Origin: Mameliella sp. CS4
GTDB lineage: Bacteria > Pseudomonadota > Alphaproteobacteria > Rhodobacterales > Rhodobacteraceae
Length of the DNA stretch: 64,000 nt
Assembly (NCBI RefSeq): GCF_019392335.1
Contig: NZ_JAHXRQ010000002.1
Span: 1-64,000, forward strand
Direction of reading: 5' to 3'
Shown piece after piece: positions 8,678 to 17,853 of this stretch. Positions within the stretch are counted from its first letter, which is position 1. Each line of letters begins with the position of its first letter. The notes under the pieces were generated by a model. That model worked only from the letters and a program-made list of their open reading frames with translations. It was not told the origin of the DNA and did not search any database. The position numbers were made by a program, and so were the translations under genes.

Positions 8678-9879
8678 TGCGGGCCTTTCTCGTCGTCATG
8701 GATTCGGTGGGCATCGGCGGTGCGCCGGATGCCGCCGGCTATTTCAACGACGGCGTGCCGGATACGGGGGCCGATACGTTGGGCCATATCCATGACGCCT
8801 GCGCGCGGGGCGCGGCAGAGGAGGGTCGCAGCGGGCCGTTGCACCTGCCGACCCTGGCCGGCCTGGGGCTGTATCATGCCGCCGACCTGGCCTCTGGCGG
8901 GCAGCGCGCGGGGGATCAGCCCGTGACGGGCCTCTGGGGGGCGGCCACCGAAGTCTCGAAAGGCAAGGACACGCCCTCGGGGCACTGGGAACTTTCCGGT
9001 CTGCCGGTGCCCTGGGACTGGCACTATTTTCCGGACACGGTTCCGGCGTTCCCCGAGGACCTGACGGCGCAGGTTTGCCGACTGGCAGGCACGGAGGGCG
9101 TACTGGCCAATTGCCACGGCTCTGGCACCGTGATGCTGGAGGACTACGGCGAAGAGCACATCCGCACCGGCAAACCGATCTGCTACACCTCCGCCGACAG
9201 CGTCTTTCAGATCGCCGCGCATGAAGAGCACTTCGGTCTCGACCGCCTGTTGACCCTCTGCGAGGATCTTGCGCCGACCCTGCACGCGATGAAGGTGGGC
9301 CGGGTGATCGCGCGCCCCTTTGTCGGGAAGCCCGGGAATTTCACCCGCACCGGCAACCGGCATGACTATGCCATCAAGCCGCCAAAACCGATCCTCACCA
9401 ACTGGGTGCAGGAGGCGGGACGCCGTGTCCACGCGGTGGGCAAGATCGGCGATATCTTTTCCATGAGCGGCATCGACGAGGTCCGCAAGGGTGACGATGC
9501 CAGGCTGATGCGCCACCTGTCGGACCTGGTGGACGAGGCCGAGGACGGCTCGCTCAGTTTTGCCAATTTCGTCGAGTTCGACAGCCTTTACGGCCACAGG
9601 CGCATTGTCTCGGGCTATGCGCGGCACCTGGAATGGTTCGACGCTGAACTGGGCCGACTTCTGCCGCGACTGCGTGAGGGCGATCTGCTGCTGATCACTG
9701 CTGACCACGGCAACGATCCGACCTGGACCGGCACGGACCACACGCGCGAACGGGTGCCGGTGCTGATCGCGGGGCGGGGTGCCGGGACAATCGGACAGGT
9801 GGGATTTGCGGATGTGGCCGCCAGCCTGGCCGCGCATCTGAATGTACCGGCGCAAGGGCCGGGAAGGAGTTTCCTGTGA
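8677..9879 (+). CDS. deoB: Phosphopentomutase
   Basis: This 400-residue manganese enzyme of the alkaline-phosphatase superfamily converts (deoxy)ribose-1-phosphate to the 5-phosphate. The metal-binding start VVMDSVGIGG (Asp9), the SKGKDTPSGHWE segment with the phosphorylated Thr near 99, and the C-terminal TADHGNDPTWTGTDHT metal cluster are all present. It starts by a one-base TGATG overlap with deoA, consistent with translational coupling. Its product would normally be cleaved by deoxyribose-phosphate aldolase (deoC), which is not in this window. Confidence 0.94.
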   Translation: MRAFLVVMDSVGIGGAPDAAGYFNDGVPDTGADTLGHIHDACARGAAEEGRSGPLHLPTLAGLGLYHAADLASGGQRAGDQPVTGLWGAATEVSKGKDTPSGHWELSGLPVPWDWHYFPDTVPAFPEDLTAQVCRLAGTEGVLANCHGSGTVMLEDYGEEHIRTGKPICYTSADSVFQIAAHEEHFGLDRLLTLCEDLAPTLHAMKVGRVIARPFVGKPGNFTRTGNRHDYAIKPPKPILTNWVQEAGRRVHAVGKIGDIFSMSGIDEVRKGDDARLMRHLSDLVDEAEDGSLSFANFVEFDSLYGHRRIVSGYARHLEWFDAELGRLLPRLREGDLLLITADHGNDPTWTGTDHTRERVPVLIAGRGAGTIGQVGFADVAASLAAHLNVPAQGPGRSFL

Positions 9880-10907
9880 CAGAAGACGAGCGTCGCCCGA
9901 TCACGGACGAGGAACAGCTGGATCGCATCGCGCGCCTGCCCAAGGTCGAACTGCACCTGCATTTCGAAGGTGGCGCGCCGCCGGGCTTCATCCGTGGATT
10001 GGCCAAGCAGAAGAAGATCGACATCGCGCGGATCTTTAACGAGGACGGGTCGTACGCCTACCGCGATTTCTGGCACTTCCTAGAGGTTTACGAGGCGGCG
10101 ACCTCTGTCGTGAAGACGCCCGAGGATTTCGCCCGCCTCTGCACCGCCGTGCTGGAGGAAAGCGCCAAGAACGGCGTCGTCTATTCGGAAACCTTCCTCA
10201 GCCCGGATTTCTGTGGCGGTGGCGATGTCGGGGCCTGGCGCGAATATCTGCATGCCATCCGAGAGGCGGCCGAGGCGGCAGAGCGCGACATGGGCGTGAC
10301 CCTGCGCGGGGTCGTCACCTGCATCCGCCATTTCGGCCCGGAAAAAGCCAAGCGCGCCGCGCTTTGTGCGGCGGAAACCGCCGATGACTGGCTGGTGGGC
10401 TTTGGTATGGCGGGGGATGAGAAACAGGGAAAGCAACGCGACTTTGCCTACAGTTTCGACATGGCGCGCGAGGCTGGATTGCGGCTGACCAGCCACGCGG
10501 GCGAATGGAACGGCCCGCAAGAGGTGCGCGAGGCGGTCGAGGATCTGCGCGTGGAACGTATCGGCCACGGGGTGCGCGCCGCGCCCGACCTGGCGGTGGT
10601 CGACATGCTGGCCGAACGGGAAATCACGCTGGAGGTCTGTCCGGGGTCCAACGTTTTCCTGGGGGTCTATCCCTCGCTTGGAAAGCATCCGATCGACATG
10701 CTGCGCAAACGGGGGGTGAAGGTCAGTGTTTCCACCGACGACCCGCCCTTCTTTCACACCACCATGCGGAAAGAATACCTTGGCCTTGCGCGCGCTTTCG
10801 GTTGGGACGAAGAGGTATTCGCAGAGATCAACCGCACCGCCCTTGATGCCGCCTTCTGCGACGCGGCCACGAAAGAGGCGGTCCTCAAGAAACTGGAGCA
10901 GGCATGA
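9876..10907 (+). CDS. add: Adenosine deaminase
   Basis: The 343-residue amidohydrolase converts (deoxy)adenosine to (deoxy)inosine. The zinc-binding HLHFEG (His27, His29), the TSHAGEWNG strand with the third His, ERIGHGVRA, and the STDDPPFF loop with the catalytic Asp pair are present. The start is GTG in a four-base GTGA overlap with the end of deoB. Some related enzymes act on adenine or on modified adenosines; the SHAGE and IGHGVRA forms and the salvage context favour adenosine. Confidence 0.88.
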   Translation: MTEDERRPITDEEQLDRIARLPKVELHLHFEGGAPPGFIRGLAKQKKIDIARIFNEDGSYAYRDFWHFLEVYEAATSVVKTPEDFARLCTAVLEESAKNGVVYSETFLSPDFCGGGDVGAWREYLHAIREAAEAAERDMGVTLRGVVTCIRHFGPEKAKRAALCAAETADDWLVGFGMAGDEKQGKQRDFAYSFDMAREAGLRLTSHAGEWNGPQEVREAVEDLRVERIGHGVRAAPDLAVVDMLAEREITLEVCPGSNVFLGVYPSLGKHPIDMLRKRGVKVSVSTDDPPFFHTTMRKEYLGLARAFGWDEEVFAEINRTALDAAFCDAATKEAVLKKLEQA

Positions 10908-11536
10908 GCGAGACCCTTACGATCGTCAAACACCCGCTGGTTCAGCACAAGCTGACCCTGATGCGCGAAAAGGATACCTCGACCGCCAGTTTCCGGCGGC
11001 TGTTGCGGGAAATCAGCCTTCTGCTGGCCTATGAGATCACCCGCGACCTGCCGCTGTCGGAACGGCGCATCGAGACGCCTCTGTGCGAGATGGACGCGCC
11101 GGTGATCGAGGGCAAGAAGCTGGCCCTCATTTCGATCCTGCGGGCGGGCAACGGTCTGCTGGATGGCATCCTGGAGCTGGTTCCTGCGGCGCGGGTCGGT
11201 TTTGTCGGGCTGTACCGTGACGAGGAAACCCTGCAGCCGGTCCAGTATTACAACAAGCTGCCGACGCAGATGAATTCCCGCCTTGCGATTGTGGTGGACC
11301 CGATGCTGGCCACCGGCAATTCCTCGGCCGCTGCCGTCGATCTGGTGAAACAGGCGGGTGCGACCGACATCCGCTTTCTCTGCCTGCTGGCGGCGCCCGA
11401 AGGCGTGCAACGCATGGCAGAGGCGCATCCGGACGTGCCGGTCGTGACCGCTGCGCTGGACGAGCGGCTGAACGAAAAGGGCTATATCGTTCCGGGGCTG
11501 GGCGACGCGGGAGACCGGATGTTCGGCACCAAATAG
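10904..11536 (+). CDS. upp: Uracil phosphoribosyltransferase
   Basis: The 210-residue enzyme makes UMP from uracil and PRPP. The PRPP-binding loop DPMLATGNS is at 132-140. The [13 protein letters not shown] segment and the C-terminal [12 protein letters not shown] uracil-binding motif are intact. It starts within an ATGA overlap with add and is the last gene of the cdd-deoA-deoB-add-upp operon. It captures the uracil released by Cdd and DeoA activity. No convincing terminator is visible in the 186 bases that follow. Confidence 0.95.
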   Translation: MSETLTIVKHPLVQHKLTLMREKDTSTASFRRLLREISLLLAYEITRDLPLSERRIETPLCEMDAPVIEGKKLALISILRAGNGLLDGILELVPAARVGFVGLYRDEETLQPVQYYNKLPTQMNSRLAIVVDPMLATGNSSAAAVDLVKQAGATDIRFLCLLAAPEGVQRMAEAHPDVPVVTAALDERLNEKGYIVPGLGDAGDRMFGTK

Positions 11537-11722
11537 GGTGACACGCGGTGGGGCGGGCGCAACCCTTGGGACGGGCGTTCCGCCAGCCATGACAATCCCC
11601 GGGAAATCCTTCCCTTGTCGGCAGCCTTTGCTGTGGACAACTCTGGCAGACCAAGGTTTTCAAGGCTTTACAGGTCGTGTTTCGGCGCGGTACTCTGTCG
11701 GTTATCATCTGTGGGGACAGAC

Positions 11723-12940
11723 ATGACCTTGAAAACGCTCTCTTTTATTGCGCTTGCCGTTTCCGGATTCGGAATTTTTTCTCTGCCAGTGGCGGCGCAA
11801 ACCTCGGCTCGGGACGTTCCGGCCAACTTTCCACCGGCCTCTTATACGGGACGCCAGTTCGTCGACAACAGGGGCTGTGTCTATGTGCGCGCCGGTTATG
11901 ACGGGGCGGTGACCTGGGTGCCACGGGTCACGCGTCAACGCGAACAGATCTGCGGCCAGACGCCGACCTTCGGGGCGAAAAAGGTGGCCGCACCGGCCCC
12001 GCCCGCGCCAAGAACGACCAAGCCGGTCCAGATCACCGCGACACCGCCTGCCACCGCCAAGGCCCCGGTGCGCACCACCACCTCGGCGCCCGCGGTCAAG
12101 CCGCGCGCCACCGTGCGCGCCGCCAAACCGGTGACGGCGCAACCGCCGCGCGTTATCCGTCGCGTGCCCAAATCCGCCGCGCCGGTGGCGAAGAAACCCG
12201 CGCCGCAGGCGGCCCCGGGCGGTTTTGCCTGTGTGAATGGACAGACCTTCCGCGTCGTGAACGGAATGAAGCTGCGCGCCAGCTGCGGTCCGCAGACGGC
12301 CCCCCATGCCACCATCATCCGCCGTGGTGAGGCGCCCGCACCGGGCAAGAACGTCTACTACAACAAGAACAGCTGGGAGGGCAGCAGCCTGACCCTGCCG
12401 CCGGAAACGCGCATCGTGCCCAAGCACGTCTTCGAAGAGCAGGACACCCAGGTGGCGCATGTCCCGTCGGGTTATCGCCCCGCGTGGAGCGACGACCGGC
12501 TGAATCCCTACCGCGCCTGGCAGACCGTCAAGGGCCACCAGGACACGCAGAAGGTCTGGACCAACACCGTCCCGCGCAAGCTGGTCGTCCAGGCGCGCCG
12601 CCACGAGGTCAAGCCGCCGGTCATCGTCGGTCAGGCGAAGTCGCCGCTGCCGCTGACTGCCATTGTCGCCTCCAACGGCCACGCGCCCAAGGCGGCTGGC
12701 GAGCCGGAGGTCAAGGTGGGCCGCTGGATCGAGATCGGCGCCTTTACCACGTCGGACAAGGCCCGCCACGCGGCACACCGCCTGCAATCCGCGGGCCTCA
12801 GCGTGCGCATGGCAAATGCGTCTCGCAACGGTCAGGACCTGGCGCTCTTGCGGGTCGGGCCCTATGCCTCTTTCGACGAGTTGAAGATGGCGCTGCGCCG
12901 GGTTCACGGCACCGGGTATACCCAGGCCTACATCCGCTGA
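11723..12940 (+). CDS. Secreted SPOR-domain protein
   Basis: The 405-residue protein has a Sec signal peptide (residues 1-26, ending PVAAQ) and a short N-terminal domain with Cys (NRGCVYVRAGYDG, REQICGQ). A long Ala/Pro/Thr/Lys-rich low-complexity linker spans roughly 95-190. A second Cys-containing segment follows (FACVNGQTFRVVNG). The C-terminal SPOR domain lies at about 330-405 (WIEIGAFTTSDKARHAAHRL, LLRVGPYASFDELKMALRRV). SPOR domains bind denuded peptidoglycan at septa, so a periplasmic, division-linked role is likely. I start at the ATG at 11723 because the residues before it would bury the signal peptide. Its Shine-Dalgarno is weak. Confidence 0.82.
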   Translation: MTLKTLSFIALAVSGFGIFSLPVAAQTSARDVPANFPPASYTGRQFVDNRGCVYVRAGYDGAVTWVPRVTRQREQICGQTPTFGAKKVAAPAPPAPRTTKPVQITATPPATAKAPVRTTTSAPAVKPRATVRAAKPVTAQPPRVIRRVPKSAAPVAKKPAPQAAPGGFACVNGQTFRVVNGMKLRASCGPQTAPHATIIRRGEAPAPGKNVYYNKNSWEGSSLTLPPETRIVPKHVFEEQDTQVAHVPSGYRPAWSDDRLNPYRAWQTVKGHQDTQKVWTNTVPRKLVVQARRHEVKPPVIVGQAKSPLPLTAIVASNGHAPKAAGEPEVKVGRWIEIGAFTTSDKARHAAHRLQSAGLSVRMANASRNGQDLALLRVGPYASFDELKMALRRVHGTGYTQAYIR

Positions 12941-12964
12941 CCGTCCCTGCACTGGCCCCATCAG

Positions 12965-12995
12965 CGCCCGCGTGCCATAGGCGCGCGGGCGGTTT
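12965..12995. terminator. Convergent terminator hairpin
   Basis: CGCCCGCG (12965-12972) pairs perfectly with CGCGGGCG (12984-12991), followed on the plus strand by GTTTC. It sits in the 70 bases between two convergent genes and could serve both. Confidence 0.6.
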
Positions 12996-13010
12996 CATGT
13001 CGTCCCGGTC

Positions 13011-14027
13011 TCAGGCGCCGCAGATGCCTTGCAAGCGGACCCAGTCCGCATCGCTCAGAACCTGACGGCTGCCTTCGCCGGCGCGTGGATCGGCCTCGAT
13101 CAGCGCCAGCGTCCGCTCTCCGGTGATGTCCAGCGCATAGGCAAAGGGCGTGCTGCGGATCTCGGCGCGGTCAAAGGCGGCGATCAGGGGGTCGACCGGC
13201 GGCAGCGCGGGGGTGTCGGCCATGAGGTATTCGGCATAGGACGACAGGGCGCCATCGGGCAGGGCGCCCGTGGTCAAGAGCCGCAGGCTCGCCACCAGCC
13301 CCGCGTGATCCAGCAACGCGGCCAGCGGATCGGTTTCCGAGGCCCGCACCGCCTCTGCCAGCACAAAACCCGCCGCCACGTCGGGGTCTTCGAAATCCTC
13401 GACAACGCTGTGGTTCAACAGGACGATCCCGCCGGGCAGATGCGCACTGACCCGTGCGCCGCCGGGCAGCACCACGATCCTGCCGCGGTTGAGAAGCCGG
13501 CTGGCGAGCCGGTCCAGCGGTTGCTGCGCGTCGCGTGTTGTGCAGGGTTTGCCCGCCACCCGCTCGATATGGTGCAACAGGTTGTTACCGATCTCGACCC
13601 GCTTGACCGGCGGCACCACGGTCACCGCGTAGCGTTCCAGCGCATCCGGCAGCCAGAAGACCGCCGCCGCCGCGATCGCGGCCAGACTGCCGCCCGTCAG
13701 GAGGAACCGCAGCTTGCCGGGGCGCGGGCGGCGCCGGTCTATGGCGCGCAACAACCTGTCGATCCCGTTGATCATCTCGCTCTCCGACGCGGCCAGTTCC
13801 AGCGTTTCCTCGGGTGCGTTGTCGGGGTGGTAGATGGCCGGGACGTCCTTGCCGTTGGCCCGGTTGATCGCGCCCAGAGACCAATGCGCCAGCGCGGTGC
13901 CATTGATGTCCGAAAGCGTCAGCGTCGCCTCGCCCAGGGACACGATCACCTCGCGCCGCTGCTCGTCCGGCGACGGACGCCAGAGGCCTGTCGCTTCGAG
14001 ACGGGAAAACTGTTTCAGGGCGGTCAT
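13011..14027 (-). CDS. Membrane-anchored degenerate M48-peptidase-like protein
   Basis: The 338-residue protein has a cytoplasmic N-terminal region (1-100), one transmembrane helix at about 106-127 (FLLTGGSLAAIAAAAVFW) and a periplasmic C-terminal domain. Residues 197-229 (LPGGIVLLNHSVVED...DVAAGFVLAEAVRA) follow the pattern of M48 metallopeptidases, in which an 'LPGG-x-hydrophobic' strand leads to a helix carrying HExxH. Here the HExxH position reads AEAVR, so the zinc ligands are missing. It is probably a non-catalytic relative; the family link is my reading of the pattern. The ATG ending at 14027 has AGCAGG upstream. Confidence 0.65.
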   Translation of the reverse strand: MTALKQFSRLEATGLWRPSPDEQRREVIVSLGEATLTLSDINGTALAHWSLGAINRANGKDVPAIYHPDNAPEETLELAASESEMINGIDRLLRAIDRRRPRPGKLRFLLTGGSLAAIAAAAVFWLPDALERYAVTVVPPVKRVEIGNNLLHHIERVAGKPCTTRDAQQPLDRLASRLLNRGRIVVLPGGARVSAHLPGGIVLLNHSVVEDFEDPDVAAGFVLAEAVRASETDPLAALLDHAGLVASLRLLTTGALPDGALSSYAEYLMADTPALPPVDPLIAAFDRAEIRSTPFAYALDITGERTLALIEADPRAGEGSRQVLSDADWVRLQGICGA

Positions 14028-14158
14028 CGGGGCCTGCTCTGCCTCGCGTTTTCGCGACGCTAGCACGGGGCGCGGGGCTGGGCAATCTGGCCCGCGCCGC
14101 CGATGGAAAGATCAAATTCCACTATGGCACGGATGGCAGTGGCAAAGTGGGCGCTGGG

Positions 14159-15787
14159 TCAGCCCAGCGACTTGGCGGCCTCCCTCAGGGCGAATTTCTG
14201 GATCTTGCCGGTCGAGGTCTTGGGCAGCTCCTGGAAGACCACGGCCTTGGGCGTCTTGAACCCGGCCAGACGTTCGCGGGCATAGGCGACCAGATCGGCC
14301 TCCGTGACCTCGTGGCCGTCCTTCAACTCGACGAAAGCGCAGGGCACTTCGCCCCATTTCTCGTCCGGCTTGGCCACCACGGCGCAGAGCAGCACCGAGT
14401 CATGGCCCATCAGAACGCCCTCGACCTCGACAGACGAAATATTCTCGCCGCCCGAGATGATGATGTCCTTGGCCCGGTCGGCGATCTGCAGGTAGTTGTC
14501 GGGATGCATCACGGCGATGTCGCCGGAATGGAAATAGCCGCCCGCAAAGCTCTCTGCCGTGGCCTTGGGGTTCTTGTAGTAGCCCTTCATCACGCCGTTG
14601 CCGCGGAACTTGATCTCGCCCTTGGTTTCGCCGTCGCGGGTCACATCCGTCCCGGCCTCGTCATGGACGGTGATATCCTCCATGAAGGGCATGGCCACGC
14701 CCTGGCGGGCCTTGATGGCGGCGCGGTCGGCGCCTTTTGTCGGTTCCCATTCGGGTTTCCAGGTGCATTCGGTGGCCGGGCCGTAGGTCTCGGTCAGTCC
14801 GTAGACCTGGGTCACGTTGAACCCCATCGGCTCGATCTTGGCCAGCGTGGCGGGGGCGGGCGGGGCGCCAGCGGTGAAGACCTCGACGATATGGTCAAAG
14901 TCGCGCCGCTCGGACTCGGGGGCATTGATGAGCGTGTTCAACACGATCGGCGCGCCACCGAAATGGGTCGCGCCCTCGTCCGCGATGGCGTCGTAGATCG
15001 CCTGGGCGCGGATCTCGCGGCAGCAGACGATGGTGCCTCCCAGCGCGGGCATCATCCAAGTGTGGCACCAGCCGTTGCAATGGAACAGCGGCACGATGGT
15101 CAGGTAGACCGGGTGCAGCGTCATTCGCCAGGACAGCACCTGTCCCATCGCGTTCAGATAGGCGCCGCGGTGGTGATAGACCACGCCCTTGGGCCGCCCG
15201 GTGGTGCCCGAGGTATAGTTGAGCGCGATGCTCTCCCATTCGTCTGCGGGCATGATCCATTCGAAACCGGGATCGCCGGTTTCCAGGAAGGCCTCGTAGT
15301 TGGTGTAATGGCCCTGGGCGTGCACACCGGCGTGGTCGTCGGGCACCTCGACGATCATCGGCGGCTCACCTTCCATGACCTCGGTTGCTTCGGCCAGCAC
15401 CGGCAGGAACTGGGGATCACACAGCACGACCTTGGCGCCGCCGTGATCGAGGATATAGGCGACGGTGGTCACGTCCAGCCGCGTGTTGATCGCGTTCAGG
15501 ATGGCGCCGCAGGCAGGCACTCCGAAATGCGCCTCGGCCTGGGCGGGAATGTTGGGCAGCATGGTCGCCACCACGTCGCCGGGGCGGACACCGGATTGCG
15601 CCAGGGCAGAGGCCAGCCGCGTAATGCGGTTGATGTACTGGGCATAGGTCTTGCGGTGCGGGCCATAGACCACGGCCAGGTGATCCGGCCAGATCGTGCC
15701 CGCGCGGCGCAGGAAGCTCAGCGGGGTCAGGGGAACGAAATTCGCCGTGTTCCTGCCCAGTCCGGTTTCGTCAGCGAGCCAGCCCAT
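14159..15787 (-). CDS. Acyl-CoA synthetase (AMP-forming)
   Basis: The 542-residue protein is a class I adenylate-forming enzyme that activates a carboxylic acid to its CoA thioester. It has YTSGTTGRPKG at 191-201, PLFHCNGWCHTW, YGLTETYGP, HSGDIAVMHPDNYLQIADR, the ISGGENISSVEVE hinge and the C-terminal STGKIQKF lysine near 528. The FHCNGWC form is that of the medium/short-chain AAE-like clade. That clade also includes enzymes annotated as methylmercaptopropionate-CoA ligases in roseobacters, so the substrate cannot be read from the sequence. A TTG start lies six codons upstream; I chose the ATG because GGAGG sits 5 bases before it. Confidence 0.85.
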   Translation of the reverse strand: MGWLADETGLGRNTANFVPLTPLSFLRRAGTIWPDHLAVVYGPHRKTYAQYINRITRLASALAQSGVRPGDVVATMLPNIPAQAEAHFGVPACGAILNAINTRLDVTTVAYILDHGGAKVVLCDPQFLPVLAEATEVMEGEPPMIVEVPDDHAGVHAQGHYTNYEAFLETGDPGFEWIMPADEWESIALNYTSGTTGRPKGVVYHHRGAYLNAMGQVLSWRMTLHPVYLTIVPLFHCNGWCHTWMMPALGGTIVCCREIRAQAIYDAIADEGATHFGGAPIVLNTLINAPESERRDFDHIVEVFTAGAPPAPATLAKIEPMGFNVTQVYGLTETYGPATECTWKPEWEPTKGADRAAIKARQGVAMPFMEDITVHDEAGTDVTRDGETKGEIKFRGNGVMKGYYKNPKATAESFAGGYFHSGDIAVMHPDNYLQIADRAKDIIISGGENISSVEVEGVLMGHDSVLLCAVVAKPDEKWGEVPCAFVELKDGHEVTEADLVAYARERLAGFKTPKAVVFQELPKTSTGKIQKFALREAAKSLG

Positions 15788-15942
15788 GAGATCCTCCGTT
15801 GCCAAGTGTCCGGCGGACTATGCGCAAGAAAGTTGCGCAAGAAAAGCCCTGTTCGGAGGAGCATTTCGCCACGGTGATCGTCCGGAACGGGGGCCGTGCA
15901 ATCGCCTTCCCTCCGGATCGGATCCTGTTCTAACCTGCCACC

Positions 15943-16602
15943 ATGATCCTCTCGCCCGGGCGCCGGTACATCTTTGTCCATATTCCCAAGACCGGCGGCA
16001 CCTCGATGGCGCTGGCGCTGGAGGCGCGCGCCCATCGCGACGACATCCCCATAGGCGATACCCCCAAGGCACGCAGGAGACGCGCGCGGGCCAAGGCCTT
16101 GGCAGAGCGCGCGCGCGGAAGGATCTGGAAACATTCGACGCTGGCCGACCTCGACGGCGCGCTGACTGCGGATGAGATCGCGGGCATGTTCTGTTTCTGC
16201 CTTGTCCGCAATCCCTGGGACCGGGTGGTCAGCTATTATCACTGGCTGCGCGAGCAGGGGTTCGACCATCCCGCCGTGACCCTGGCCAAGGCGCAGGATT
16301 TCGCGGGCTTCCTGCGCGAGGGACATACGCAGGCCACGCTGCGCGCCTGGCCTTACGCACGGTACATGCGCGATGCCCAGGGACGCGAGCACGGGCATTT
16401 CCTGCGTCTGGAGCATCTCGATACCGACATGGCGCCGCTCGCCGCGCATCTTGGGTTCCGGCCCGAGGTGCCGCATGAGAACAGCTCGGACCGACAGCCG
16501 GACCATGCCGACTATTACGATGACGAGACCCGCGCCATCGTGGCCGAGGTCTGCGCAGAGGATATCGCGCGCTTTGGCTATCGGTTCGGGGCAGAGAGCT
16601 GA
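15943..16602 (+). CDS. Sulfotransferase family 2 protein
   Basis: The 219-residue protein carries the two PAPS-binding signatures of the Golgi-type/HS2ST-like sulfotransferase family: HIPKTGGTS (5'-phosphosulfate loop, residues 13-21) and RNPWDRVVSYY (3'-phosphate loop, 89-99). It should transfer sulfate from PAPS to a carbohydrate or other hydroxyl group. The acceptor is unknown and no polysaccharide genes lie nearby. A basic, Arg/Ala-rich stretch spans 42-60. It is divergent from the acyl-CoA synthetase and convergent with the small SH3b gene, 12 bases from it. Confidence 0.82.
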   Translation: MILSPGRRYIFVHIPKTGGTSMALALEARAHRDDIPIGDTPKARRRRARAKALAERARGRIWKHSTLADLDGALTADEIAGMFCFCLVRNPWDRVVSYYHWLREQGFDHPAVTLAKAQDFAGFLREGHTQATLRAWPYARYMRDAQGREHGHFLRLEHLDTDMAPLAAHLGFRPEVPHENSSDRQPDHADYYDDETRAIVAEVCAEDIARFGYRFGAES

Positions 16603-16614
16603 TCCGGCCCGGAA

Positions 16615-16959
16615 TCAGGGGCAGACACCGCCGATGTTGAGATATTTGCCATAGACCCAGCCGTTCGGGTTGGCCGTGCCCCAGAGCGGGTTCAGGCAGC
16701 GGCCCGACATGCATTGCACCTGGTACCAGTTGCCCGAACGGTTCCAGACCGAGATTTCATCGCCGAGGTACAGCTCGCCGATTTGCTGGTAGTTCGAACT
16801 GGGGCCGGTGCGCACCGCCAGGAACCCGTTTCCGGTGGCATGGTTGTACTGGCTGATCGGGCGCAGGCCGACGACCCAGCCGGTGCAATCCCCGGCCCGG
16901 GCCTGCGGGGCGGCAAAGGCCAACAAGGCCGCAGCCGCAAGGGGCAGAAAACGTGTCAT
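16615..16959 (-). CDS. Small secreted SH3b-domain protein
   Basis: The 114-residue product has a signal peptide (1-22, ending APQARA) and a single bacterial SH3 domain: GFLAVRTGPSS, IGELYLGDEISVWNRSGNW and NGWVYGKYL. Four Cys (DCTG, QCMSGRC, GGVC) probably form disulphides in the periplasm. The domain closely resembles the last SH3b domain of the exported protease at 50576-52456. SH3b domains often bind cell-wall peptides, but no enzyme domain is present. The ATG ending at 16959 has a strong AGGAGGT site; an upstream in-frame start would precede the signal peptide. Confidence 0.82.
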   Translation of the reverse strand: MTRFLPLAAAALLAFAAPQARAGDCTGWVVGLRPISQYNHATGNGFLAVRTGPSSNYQQIGELYLGDEISVWNRSGNWYQVQCMSGRCLNPLWGTANPNGWVYGKYLNIGGVCP

Positions 16960-17061
16960 ATCATGACCTCCTGTCGCAGGGGCGCGCCGGAGTTGGCGCA
17001 TGTGAGATCATGCACCGATTCCGGGATGTGTCCTTGACCTGCGTCAGAGAGCGGGGGCGCC

Positions 17062-17697
17062 CTAGCGGATCGGTTCGAACCGCGCGTCCGTCATCTTGCA
17101 GTCGCGCACAACGTCACGGCCGCAGGGCACAGGGTCCAGGTCCTTGGACAGGCAGATACGGACCTCCTGGATGTGGCCGTCCTCGCAGGTGATGGTGATC
17201 ATGTCCGGTTCTAGCTGGGGGTTGGCCTTGATGAAGGCCTTTTCGACCAGAGAGGCGGGCAGGGTCACGGTCTTGTCCAGCTTGCGAAAGGCCTCGGGGC
17301 GGGTGATCCTGCCATAGGCCTCACGCGAGAGGGCATAGTATTGCGGTGCCGAAAGGCCGGAACAGACGCCGTGTTTCTTCCACTGGTGCCAGGCCAGCCC
17401 ACCGGACCCCATGATATCGGTCATCTCGCCGGTCATCCGGCGCGAGGGCGCGCGTTCCACCGTCGGGCAGAAATCGGGCCAACCACGGTGATACTGCGGC
17501 CAGAGCCCGTGCAGCAGCCAGCCGGCGTCGCTCTCGCATTGATCGGCGTCGCGGGCGTCGCCCTCCAGCGCGCACCAGTTCGGGGACCAGCTGAGCGCCA
17601 TGACGTAATAGTCGAATTCCCCCGCCCGGTCGCCCTCTGCACGCAAACCGGTGCCGATGGACAGGGCGGCCAGCAGCAGAACACTCATCAATCGCAT
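17062..17697 (-). CDS. Secreted ribonuclease T2
   Basis: The 211-residue exported enzyme has a signal peptide (1-20). Both catalytic segments of the T2 family are present: CAS1 as LLHGLWPQ (His63) and CAS2 as WHQWKKHGVCSG (104-114, with Glu replaced by Gln-Trp-Lys-Lys around His109). It should cleave single-stranded RNA via 2',3'-cyclic intermediates in the periplasm or medium. CAS2 normally reads HEWxKHG; the Gln at the Glu position could reduce activity. Start ATG at 17697 has GGGGAAG. A long upstream extension of the open frame overlaps the divergent trcR and is not coding. Confidence 0.85.
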   Translation of the reverse strand: MRLMSVLLLAALSIGTGLRAEGDRAGEFDYYVMALSWSPNWCALEGDARDADQCESDAGWLLHGLWPQYHRGWPDFCPTVERAPSRRMTGEMTDIMGSGGLAWHQWKKHGVCSGLSAPQYYALSREAYGRITRPEAFRKLDKTVTLPASLVEKAFIKANPQLEPDMITITCEDGHIQEVRICLSKDLDPVPCGRDVVRDCKMTDARFEPIR

Positions 17698-17853
17698 TTT
17701 TACTTCCCCTTTGACTGCGAGATCACTATATAGACGCCGAGTTTCCCGACAACGGTAACCCGCTCCGCCCGCCGGAGCCGCCCTTGGCCCCAGACCGGCC
17801 TCGGGCCGCGCAGGAGGCATGCCAGCGGGTCCCGCAGACCAAGGAGTATTGAA

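Noticed and set aside
11537..11722. Terminator or small gene between upp and the SPOR gene
   Set aside because: Partly symmetrical GC-rich stretches are present but no convincing stem with a T-tract, and no start with a ribosome site for a small gene.
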